Part shown: positions 1 to 6,627 of the stretch, piece after piece | Layout of the letters: each line of letters opens with the position of its first letter | Numbering within the stretch: position 1 is the first letter of the stretch | Assembly: GCA_938018155.1 (NCBI GenBank) | Contig: CALIIG010000129.1 | Coordinates: 1-18,399 of the forward strand | Source of the DNA: an uncultured Prevotella sp. | GTDB taxonomy: Bacteria > Bacteroidota > Bacteroidia > Bacteroidales > Bacteroidaceae | DNA length: 18,399 nt | Reading direction: 5' to 3' | Position numbers and translations under genes: made by a program | Notes under the pieces: generated by a model | Database searches by the model: none | Told to the model about the DNA's origin: nothing | The model's input: the letters and a program-made list of their open reading frames with translations, nothing else

Positions 1-2
1 TG

Positions 3-19
3 ATACTTTTAAAAAGTAT
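3..19. repeat. AT-rich inverted repeat
   Basis: ATACTTTT and AAAAGTAT are perfect reverse complements separated by one base. It could be a weak hairpin at the end of ysxC transcripts (minus strand), but it lacks a GC stem and sits about 55 bases past the ysxC stop. No function is assigned. Confidence 0.35.
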
Positions 20-77
20 TTGTGAACCAAAGGATTTTGTAAGATTTTGTACATCTAAAAAGGGAGTCATGATCTAA
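3..77 (+). CDS. Possible C-terminal end of an unidentified gene entering from the left edge
   Basis: One plus-strand frame is open from the left edge to a TAA at 75-77 and would encode 24 residues ending in KGVMI. If real, its stop overlaps the ysxC stop codon on the other strand, a convergent tail-to-tail arrangement. The fragment contains two cysteines and is basic, but it is too short to recognise a family. A frame this short can also stay open by chance, so this is only a suggestion; the bases left of the window would settle it. Confidence 0.3.
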   Translation: MLLKSICEPKDFVRFCTSKKGVMI

Positions 78-679
78 TCTTTTAGTTCGTTAATACATTG
101 TTCGATATAATCGAGAATATCATTGCGCCCAGTTTTGTCTTTAGAGCTTGATATAAAATAAGGTGGTAGTGTATCCCAGGTTACAAGGAGCTGCTCCATC
201 CATACCTTGGCATTCTGTTGCGCTTTAACACGTCCGAGCTTATCGGCTTTAGTAAAAATAATTGCAAATGGGATTTGGCTTGTGCCAAGCCAATCAACAA
301 ACTCACGATCAACTTTCTGCTGTTCATGCCTAACATCAATAAGAACAAAAAGATTGATGAGCTGTTTACGTAGAAGAATATACGAACGTATCATGCGATC
401 TAATTTCTCCTGCACTACTTTTGAACGCTTTGCATATCCATATCCCGGAAGGTCAACCAAATACCAGTCGGAATTGATAAGAAAGTGATTAATATTTAGT
501 GTTTTGCCTGGCGTCGCAGATATTTTTGCCAAGCCTTTATGGTTACAAATCATATTGATTAAGCTTGACTTTCCAACGTTACTTCGTCCAATAAATGCAA
601 ACTCGGTTTTTGTGTCATTAGGGCACTTCTCAATGCTTGGAGACGATATAATATACTTGGCTTTTTTAATTTCTAACAT
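74..679 (-). CDS. ysxC: Ribosome biogenesis GTP-binding protein YsxC/EngB (YihA)
   Basis: This is a small TRAFAC-class GTPase of 201 residues, the usual family length, known to help assemble the large ribosomal subunit. All G motifs are visible: P-loop GRSNVGKSS at residues 31-39, G2 TPGKT at 57-61, G3 DLPG at 76-79 followed by the family-typical YGYAK, G4 TKAD at 143-146, and G5 around SSSK at 177-180. The start at 679 places [15 protein letters not shown] as the expected N-terminus. Transcription should start from the -7 box at 697-704, giving a very short leader. The gene is divergent from ileS, so two translation-related genes share one intergenic region. Family assignment is firm; the ribosomal role is taken from the family. 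Confidence 0.96.
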   Translation of the reverse strand: MLEIKKAKYIISSPSIEKCPNDTKTEFAFIGRSNVGKSSLINMICNHKGLAKISATPGKTLNINHFLINSDWYLVDLPGYGYAKRSKVVQEKLDRMIRSYILLRKQLINLFVLIDVRHEQQKVDREFVDWLGTSQIPFAIIFTKADKLGRVKAQQNAKVWMEQLLVTWDTLPPYFISSSKDKTGRNDILDYIEQCINELKD

Positions 680-696
680 GGGAATCCGTTTTCGTG

Positions 697-704
697 CAAA
701 GATA
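697..704 (-). promoter_or_regulatory. Bacteroidetes-type -7 box for ysxC
   Basis: On the minus strand this reads TATCTTTG, an exact match to the TAnnTTTG -7 consensus of Bacteroidetes sigma factor. No clear TTG -33 element lies at the proper distance. The start codon is only 18 bases downstream, implying a leader of about 10 bases. Confidence 0.6.
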
Positions 705-713
705 TATATTTTC

Positions 714-744
714 TTGTTTATAATATATATTTTTTTTATCTTTG
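714..744 (+). promoter_or_regulatory. Bacteroidetes-type promoter for ileS
   Basis: A TTG at 714-716 and TATCTTTG at 737-744 are separated by 20 bases, matching the -33/-7 pattern of Bacteroidetes housekeeping promoters. The predicted start of transcription is near 750, downstream of the ATG at 746, which supports the ATG at 779 as the true ileS start. The -7 box, with one extra base, forms a 9-bp inverted repeat with the ysxC -7 box. Confidence 0.75.
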
Positions 745-778
745 CATGAAATTAATAATAAGGTATAAGTATTTTATA

Positions 779-3004
779 ATGTCTAAAAGGTTTACCGAGC
801 ATAATGGTCTTGACTTGACCAAGACTAATGAAGAGATATTGTCGTTGTGGAATAAAAATGATATTTTCCATAAGAGTATTGAAGAACGTAGAGGATGTCC
901 CAATTTTATCTTTTTTGAAGGGCCACCTTCTGCAAACGGTCATCCTGGCATTCATCATGTTTTAGCCCGTGCCATAAAAGATACTTTTAATAGGTACAAG
1001 ACCATGATGGGTTTCCATGTCTTGCGTAAAGCAGGCTGGGATACCCATGGCCTCCCCGTTGAATTGGGCGTTGAAAAAGAGCTTGGTATAACAAAGAAAG
1101 ATATTGATAATAAGGACTCTGATAAATATATTTCAGTAGAAGATTATAATCATAAGTGTCGTGAGAACGTCATGAAGTTTACACAAGAATGGCGTGAGCT
1201 TACAGAGAAGATGGGATATTTTGTGGATTTAGACCATCCTTATATTACTTATGATAACAAATATATTGAAACATTATGGTGGCTTTTAAAGCAACTTTAC
1301 AATAAGGGGCTGCTTTACAAAGGTTACACGATACAACCTTATTCACCTTCTGACGGTACAGGATTGTCGAGTCATGAATTAGCACAGCCTGGATGTTACC
1401 GGGATGTAAAAGATACTACGGTTACGGCACAATTCTTAATAAAAGATCCCAAACCATCTTGGAACAAAAATGGAAAACCATATTTTATAGCTTGGACAAC
1501 GACACCGTGGACACTTCCTTCAAATGTTGCACTATGTGTTGGCCCTAAGATAGACTATGTTGCTATTGAATCGTATAATCCTTATAATGGTGAACCGTTA
1601 ACAGTTATCATAGCAGAAAGTCGTGTTAATGCTTACTTCTCTCCTGAACAGGAAGTTAAGGATGGTAAGTTAGGAGCTTTTAATAAAGAAGAAAAAAAAT
1701 GTCCTTGGCGAATAGTTGACCATATGAAGGGTAAGGATCTTGAAGGTCTTCATTATGCTCAACTCATGCCATGGATAAAGCCATGTGAAAAGATAGGAGA
1801 GTATAGTTCTGCTTTTGTAAATGAATATGCTACAGCGCATCCGGATAAAGTGTTTAACGAACAAAATGGTGTAGATAAGTTCGTTGAAATGAGCGATAAT
1901 GCATTTCGAGTTATCTTAGGTGATTATGTAACGACCGAGGATGGAACAGGTATCGTTCATATTGCACCTACGTTTGGTGCAGATGATGCAAAGGTTGCTA
2001 AAGATGCTGGAATCCCTTCTTTGTATCTTATAAATAAAAAAGGAGAAACTCGTCCAATGGTAGACCTGCAAGGAAAGTATTATACCGTTGAAGAGTTGGA
2101 TTCTGCATTTATCAAATCTTGTGTTAATGTTGAATTATATAATCATCATGCTGGTGATTATGTGAAGAACTCCTATGCTCCCAAATATAATATTAATGGT
2201 GTTTGGAATAAAGAGCAGTCAGAGAAAGATGATGATTTGAATGTCATCATTTGTATGGAACTTAAACAGAATGGTCTTGCTTTTAAGATAGAAAAGCATA
2301 TACATAATTATCCTCATTCATGGCGTACAGACAAGCCCATATTATATTATCCTCTTGATAGTTGGTTTATTCGCGACACAAAGAAGAAGGATAGAATGGT
2401 TGCGCTGAATAAGACTATTCATTGGCATCCAGAATCAACCGGTACTGGCCGTTTTGGTAATTGGCTTGAAAATCTAAATGATTGGAATCTCTCTCGTTCA
2501 CGCTTCTGGGGCACTCCATTACCAATATGGCGAGATGAAGATAAGAATGAAAAGTGTATAGGTTCTATAGAAGAACTTTACACTGAAATTGAAAAGTCAG
2601 TTTCTGCAGGCGTTATGACTTCCAATCCATTAAAGGATAAAGACTTTATTGTGGGTGATTATAGTGAGAATAATTATAATAAGATTGATCTTCACCGTCC
2701 TTATATCGATTACGTTGTTTTGGTGAGTGATACAGGCAAGCCGATGTTTCGGGAAAGTGATCTTATTGATGTTTGGTTTGATTCTGGTTCAATGCCTTAT
2801 GCACAGTTGCATTATCCGTTTGAAGGTGACATTAACACAGAAGGACTCGAGAAAACAGGTTTGAAGGTGCCATTGATGAACCAGGGCTTAGGAGTACTGG
2901 ATTATCTGAAAATGAATACAGAGACGCACTTGTACATAGTTCTTATTCTGGTACTCCTATTGCCCCTGCATTCTTCCCTGCCGATTTTATTAATGAAGGA
3001 GTAG
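779..3004 (+). CDS. ileS: Isoleucyl-tRNA synthetase, N-terminal part (frame broken near 2894)
   Basis: This part encodes the catalytic Rossmann fold and the CP1 editing domain of isoleucyl-tRNA synthetase, which charges tRNA-Ile and hydrolyses mischarged Val-tRNA. From the ATG at 779 it starts MSKRFTEHNGLDL; the in-frame ATG at 746 lies upstream of the predicted transcript start. The class I signature is GPPSANGHPGIHH, with GIHH at residues 57-60 in place of HxGH, the altered form known in some eukaryote-type IleRS enzymes. The editing motif WTTTPWTLPSN is at about 239-249, and the core DVWFDSGSMPYAQ comes late. Authentic sequence runs to about residue 705 (GLG); the last ~36 codons to 3004 are an out-of-frame tail. 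The rest of the enzyme follows in another frame. Confidence 0.93.
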   Translation: MSKRFTEHNGLDLTKTNEEILSLWNKNDIFHKSIEERRGCPNFIFFEGPPSANGHPGIHHVLARAIKDTFNRYKTMMGFHVLRKAGWDTHGLPVELGVEKELGITKKDIDNKDSDKYISVEDYNHKCRENVMKFTQEWRELTEKMGYFVDLDHPYITYDNKYIETLWWLLKQLYNKGLLYKGYTIQPYSPSDGTGLSSHELAQPGCYRDVKDTTVTAQFLIKDPKPSWNKNGKPYFIAWTTTPWTLPSNVALCVGPKIDYVAIESYNPYNGEPLTVIIAESRVNAYFSPEQEVKDGKLGAFNKEEKKCPWRIVDHMKGKDLEGLHYAQLMPWIKPCEKIGEYSSAFVNEYATAHPDKVFNEQNGVDKFVEMSDNAFRVILGDYVTTEDGTGIVHIAPTFGADDAKVAKDAGIPSLYLINKKGETRPMVDLQGKYYTVEELDSAFIKSCVNVELYNHHAGDYVKNSYAPKYNINGVWNKEQSEKDDDLNVIICMELKQNGLAFKIEKHIHNYPHSWRTDKPILYYPLDSWFIRDTKKKDRMVALNKTIHWHPESTGTGRFGNWLENLNDWNLSRSRFWGTPLPIWRDEDKNEKCIGSIEELYTEIEKSVSAGVMTSNPLKDKDFIVGDYSENNYNKIDLHRPYIDYVVLVSDTGKPMFRESDLIDVWFDSGSMPYAQLHYPFEGDINTEGLEKTGLKVPLMNQGLGVLDYLKMNTETHLYIVLILVLLLPLHSSLPILLMKE
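2891..2896 (+). other. Frameshift point in ileS
   Basis: The protein reads sensibly in one frame through KVPLMNQGLG and in the next frame from TGLSENEYRDALVHSS onward. Restoring a single G so that GGAGT becomes GGAGGT joins both into GLGGTGLS and an open frame of about 1228 codons. No slippery heptamer or strong stimulatory hairpin is evident, so a lost base (real or a sequencing or assembly error) is more likely than programmed frameshifting. Confidence 0.8.
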
Positions 3005-4464
3005 ATCAAACTCGTGGATGGTTCTTTACGTTACATGCTATTGCAACTATGGTTTTCGATTCAGTTGCTTTTAAGAATGTAATTTCATCAGGACTTGTGC
3101 TTGATTCGAAGGGAAACAAAATGAGTAAACACGTTGGTAACGTTATCAATCCCTTTGAGATGATTGATAATTATGGTGCTGATGCTGTTCGATTTTATAT
3201 GTTGACTAACAGTGAGCCATGGGATAACTTAAAGTTCGATCAAAATGGTGTCGATGAATGCCGTCGTAAGTTTTTTGGTACATTATATAATACGTATAGT
3301 TTCTTTGCCCTTTATGCTAATGTTGATGGTTTTAATCCTAATCAACATACTTTTTCATCCTATATTAATGCCTTAACCGAAATAGATCGTTGGATTCTTT
3401 CAAGTCTTAATTCGCTGATTAAGCATGTTAAATGTGAATTAGACAACTACGATCCAACACGTGCTGGTCGTCTAATCGATTCCTTTGTGAATAACGATTT
3501 AAGTAATTGGTATGTCAGGCTTAATAGAAAACGTTTCTGGGGCAAAGAGATGAGTAATGATAAACTTGCTGCTTACTCTTCACTTTACACATGTTTACTT
3601 ACTATCTCAAAACTCCTTGCGCCTTTCGCACCTTTCTATGCGGATCAATTATATCATGATTTAGGAGGTAATAAAGAATCTGTTCATCTCGAAAAATTCC
3701 CGGAAATAGATTATACCCTTATTAATGAAGACCTTGAGAAGCGAATGGATATTGCGCAAAAAATTACATCTATGGTCCTTGCTCTTCGTAGAAAAGTGAA
3801 TATTAAAGTTCGGCAACCGCTACAACAAATTATGATTCCTGCAATAGATCAGGAACAGAAGGAACATATTGAAGCTGTAAAAGGCTTAATTCTGAACGAA
3901 GTAAATGTCAAAGAATTAAAGTTTGCAGAAGGCCAGGGGATTCTTGTTAAGAAAGTAAAGTGCAACTTCCGTATCATGGGTAAAAAATACGGCAGACAAA
4001 TGAAAGCCGTAGCAGCCAAGATGGAGAGCTTAACACAAGAAGAAATCACAGCCTTTGAAAAGCAGGGTACAATCTCTTTCCATGTAGATGATGATTTGAT
4101 TTCAGTTGATATTGATGATGTTGACATCATATCTGAAGATATTCCGGGTTGGCTTGTAAGTAACGATGGAAACATTACTGTCGCCTTAGAAGTAGAATTA
4201 ACTCCGGAACTCCGTAAGGAAGGTTTGGCTCGTGAGCTTATAAACCGAATACAGAATATGAGAAAAGATACGGGCTTAGATATTACGGATCGTATTGTTG
4301 TTACTGTAAGTCCATGTTCTGAAACTGACGAGGCTATAAAAGATTTCTCTAATTATATTATGTCTCAAGTTTTAGCCGATAATATCATTATTGCAAATAA
4401 CAAAGGTCCTGAAATAGAATTTGATCATTTTAATTTGAATATTCAAATTAGAAAAGTACAATAG
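2896..4464 (+). CDS. ileS: Isoleucyl-tRNA synthetase, C-terminal part (KMSKS region and anticodon-binding domain)
   Basis: This is the remainder of the enzyme in the -1 frame; the first ATG in this frame is at 3049, but IleRS sequence is recognisable from about 2896 (TGLSENEYRDALVHSS, then FFPADFINEGVDQTRGWFF). The second class I motif is KMSKH at 3118-3132, where KMSKS or KMSKR is usual. The anticodon-binding helical domain starts near DRWILSSLNSLIKHVK and includes NWYVRLNRKRFWG. A long C-terminal extension ends in NIQIRKVQ. Together with the upstream part the enzyme would be about 1228 residues, in the range of long Bacteroidetes IleRS proteins. As drawn it lacks a start codon; if the frameshift is genuine, neither piece alone would be an active synthetase. 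Confidence 0.9.
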   Translation, partial: TGLSENEYRDALVHSSYSGTPIAPAFFPADFINEGVDQTRGWFFTLHAIATMVFDSVAFKNVISSGLVLDSKGNKMSKHVGNVINPFEMIDNYGADAVRFYMLTNSEPWDNLKFDQNGVDECRRKFFGTLYNTYSFFALYANVDGFNPNQHTFSSYINALTEIDRWILSSLNSLIKHVKCELDNYDPTRAGRLIDSFVNNDLSNWYVRLNRKRFWGKEMSNDKLAAYSSLYTCLLTISKLLAPFAPFYADQLYHDLGGNKESVHLEKFPEIDYTLINEDLEKRMDIAQKITSMVLALRRKVNIKVRQPLQQIMIPAIDQEQKEHIEAVKGLILNEVNVKELKFAEGQGILVKKVKCNFRIMGKKYGRQMKAVAAKMESLTQEEITAFEKQGTISFHVDDDLISVDIDDVDIISEDIPGWLVSNDGNITVALEVELTPELRKEGLARELINRIQNMRKDTGLDITDRIVVTVSPCSETDEAIKDFSNYIMSQVLADNIIIANNKGPEIEFDHFNLNIQIRKVQ

Positions 4465-4480
4465 ATAAATTATGTTTTCC

Positions 4481-4531
4481 GTTTCCATTCTATCTTAGAA
4501 ATAGAATAGAAATGGAAACTTGTTTCTTTTT
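4481..4531 (+). terminator. Hairpin terminator after ileS
   Basis: GTTTCCATTCTAT (4481-4493) pairs with ATAGAAATGGAAAC (4506-4519) with one bulged A and a 12-base loop. A T-rich stretch TTGTTTCTTTTT follows. It ends 23 bases before the next gene, so that gene either has its own weak promoter or depends on read-through. Confidence 0.6.
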
Positions 4532-4554
4532 AAATCTTTGATTTAATATTTTAT

Positions 4555-4944
4555 ATGAGACTCAACAAACATTATTCAGACGAGGAGCTTGAAGAGTTTC
4601 GTCAAATAATTAATAGGAAGCTGTCAGTAGCTCGTCAAAGTTATAGTGAGGCAATGCAGGACTTGAGCAATGCCAACTCAAACACAGACGCTGATACGTC
4701 ATCATCCTATAATATATTGGAGGAAGGCACAGAGGTTATTACAAGAGAGAACCTTGTACAAAAGGCACAACGTGAATATAGATTTATCAAATCCTTAGAG
4801 GCTGCGCTTACCCGTATTGAGAATAAAACATATGGAATAGATCGTATTACAGGCGAACTTATCCCTAAAGAACGATTGCGTGTTGTACCACATGCTACGC
4901 TTAACGTTTCTACAAAAAAATCGAGAAAGAATATTAATGTATAA
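4555..4944 (+). CDS. DksA/TraR-family protein with cysteine-free C-terminal motif
   Basis: A 129-residue protein whose C-terminal region, YGIDRITGELIPKERLRVVPHATL (about residues 93-116 in two stretches: YGIDRITGELIPKERL then RVVPHATL), is recognisably the TraR/DksA zinc-finger signature. DksA-type proteins bind the RNA polymerase secondary channel and modulate transcription. The N-terminal two thirds is charged and helical, compatible with the coiled coil of the family. The odd point is that the whole protein has no cysteine, so it cannot hold zinc in the classical way; the position usually Cys after YGI is Asp. Its stop overlaps the lspA start by 8 bases, so the two are translationally coupled. 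A near-consensus -7 (AATCTTTG, 4533-4540) lies upstream but lacks a -33 partner. Confidence 0.82.
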   Translation: MRLNKHYSDEELEEFRQIINRKLSVARQSYSEAMQDLSNANSNTDADTSSSYNILEEGTEVITRENLVQKAQREYRFIKSLEAALTRIENKTYGIDRITGELIPKERLRVVPHATLNVSTKKSRKNINV

Positions 4945-5593
4945 GAAAATTACCGATAATAAAGGTATAGTAGCTTTGATTTTAATCATTGCTATTCTTA
5001 TTATAGACCAAACGATAAAGATATTGGTTAAGACATCAATGTCTATTGGCGAATCAATTCGTATAACAAATTGGTTTTATATTTATTTTATTGAGAATAA
5101 TGGTATGGCCTATGGTGTTACTTTGATTAACAAACTCTTTTTGAGTGTATTACGTATCATTGCAGTAACGGTTATAGGCTGGTATATTTATCAAGTTATT
5201 AAACAAAAGGGAAGGTTGCTGTATGTTATTCTTCTCTCAATGATTTTTGCTGGTGCGGTTGGCAATATATTAGACTCAATGTTCTATGGTCTGGTGTTTT
5301 CTTCTTCCACACCTTTTAATATTTCTACAATTGTAAATTTTGGAACAGGCTATTCTAAATTCCTAATGGGAAAGGTTGTTGATATGTTTTACTTCCCAAT
5401 TATCCATACAACATGGCCCATATGGGTTCCTTTTGTTGGTGGAAACGAATTTATCTTCTTTTCTCCTATATTTAATTTTGCAGATGCTGCGGTTACAACA
5501 GGAATTATTTGTTTGTTTCTGTTCTGCACTAAAGATATGAGTACGATGGGTGATACTTTCAGTAACGCCCTTAGACGTAGTAAGAAACGGTAA
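4937..5593 (+). CDS. lspA: Signal peptidase II (prolipoprotein signal peptidase)
   Basis: This inner-membrane aspartyl protease removes signal peptides from lipoproteins after lipidation. I chose the ATG at 4937, which gives MYKKITDNKG before the first membrane segment; a longer frame to 4880 would run far into the preceding gene. Family motifs are DQTIK (24-28), ENNGMAYG (53-60), GNILD (109-113), the first catalytic Asp in KVVDM (D149) and the second in FNFADAAV (D183). Four membrane segments fit at about 10-27, 66-88, 93-112 and 184-198. At 218 residues it is longer than typical LspA (about 160-170) because of extra loop sequence between GNILD and VVD and between the two catalytic Asp residues. 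The next gene encodes a likely substrate lipoprotein. Confidence 0.93.
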   Translation: MYKKITDNKGIVALILIIAILIIDQTIKILVKTSMSIGESIRITNWFYIYFIENNGMAYGVTLINKLFLSVLRIIAVTVIGWYIYQVIKQKGRLLYVILLSMIFAGAVGNILDSMFYGLVFSSSTPFNISTIVNFGTGYSKFLMGKVVDMFYFPIIHTTWPIWVPFVGGNEFIFFSPIFNFADAAVTTGIICLFLFCTKDMSTMGDTFSNALRRSKKR

Positions 5594-5624
5594 CTGGCAT
5601 TTTAATTCAGCTGTGTAATTGAGA

Positions 5625-6554
5625 ATGAAATATAAGAAATTTCTTTTTGGAATCATCTTCCTGATCGTTGGTATATTACAATTTACAGGGTGTAAGCCAT
5701 CTACTCCGTCCGAATTTATTTCGGCAGGAGATATGGAGAATCTACTGTACGACTATCATCTCGCTGATGCTATGGCAGGGCAAGCTAACGGGAATTATGA
5801 CGAAAACTTAGTTGCATATCGGTCTTTAGTGTTGGAAAAATATGGTGTAAGTAAGGAGAAGTTCGACACTTCAATGGTATATTATATGCGTCATACTGAT
5901 GAACTTCAGACTATATATAACCATATTGCTGAGCGAATGCAGAACGAAGCAAAGAAATATGGGTCACCTGAAGGACTTTATGCCGGTTCTTTTTCAGCAT
6001 CGGGTGATACGGCTGACGTTTGGAAGGCACAACGTTCTTTTATTTTAATTCCCAATCAGCCGTATAATCTTTATTCTTATTCATTTAAAACAGATTCTAC
6101 TTTCCACAAGGGCGATAAATTAATACTGAATTTTGATTGCGACTTTATTTTCCAGGATGGAATACGTAGCGGTGTCGCAACAATGGCTGTTGTATTAAAG
6201 AATGACAGTGTTATTTCACGAACAATACAGTTATCGTCTTCCATGTCACAGCGCATTGAGATTGAAGACAACAACAATATAGGCATGAAAGAGGTTAAGG
6301 GCTATTTTATATTGACGAAAGATAATAACAGTAATAGCTCACTTACAACTTTACGATTAATGAATATCAGTAATATTTACTTAATGCGGTGTCATGTCAG
6401 CCCGAAGTCTGCCAAGCCTAATCCTGTTGATAGTAAAATTCCTGTTGATAGTTCCCAACGCGATTCTCAGCGTATGCGTCCACAAGGAATGCCTGGCGAC
6501 AACAGTTCACCGTCTCTTCAGTCGCCAAAAATTGATGGCGTTAATTCAAAATGA
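5625..6554 (+). CDS. DUF4296-type lipoprotein
   Basis: This 309-residue protein begins with a lipoprotein signal peptide: basic MKYKK, a hydrophobic run, and FTGC with the lipidated Cys at residue 23. The ATG at 5625 is preferred over an in-frame TTG at 5619. The segment after the signal (ENLLYDYHLADAMAG) matches the DUF4296 pattern as I know it, a Bacteroidetes lipoprotein family of unknown function often found beside lspA. The middle is rich in beta-type polar sequence, and the last ~50 residues are Pro/Ser/Asn rich and probably disordered. It lies 31 bases after lspA with no terminator, so the enzyme and a substrate are likely co-transcribed. No enzymatic motif was recognised. Confidence 0.8.
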   Translation: MKYKKFLFGIIFLIVGILQFTGCKPSTPSEFISAGDMENLLYDYHLADAMAGQANGNYDENLVAYRSLVLEKYGVSKEKFDTSMVYYMRHTDELQTIYNHIAERMQNEAKKYGSPEGLYAGSFSASGDTADVWKAQRSFILIPNQPYNLYSYSFKTDSTFHKGDKLILNFDCDFIFQDGIRSGVATMAVVLKNDSVISRTIQLSSSMSQRIEIEDNNNIGMKEVKGYFILTKDNNSNSSLTTLRLMNISNIYLMRCHVSPKSAKPNPVDSKIPVDSSQRDSQRMRPQGMPGDNSSPSLQSPKIDGVNSK

Positions 6555-6627
6555 AGTCATAAAACTTGTAGGAGGGCATTTCATGTCAGCTCTTTAAGCA
6601 ATTTGATTTTAATACAATACATAATAG

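Noticed and set aside
746..778. Earlier in-frame ATG for ileS
   Set aside because: It lies upstream of the predicted transcription start, and the 11 added residues are unlike IleRS N-termini.
2880..2900. Programmed -1 frameshift in ileS
   Set aside because: No X XXY YYZ slippery heptamer and no clear downstream stem; such recoding is not known for IleRS.
4533..4540. Promoter for the DksA-like gene
   Set aside because: AATCTTTG deviates from TAnnTTTG, and the only TTG upstream is 10 bases away, too close for a -33 element.
6571..6597. Strong Shine-Dalgarno-like GGAGG followed by a four-codon ORF (MSAL)
   Set aside because: Bacteroidetes rarely use Shine-Dalgarno sequences, and nothing ties the tiny ORF to control of the dipeptidase gene; probably chance.
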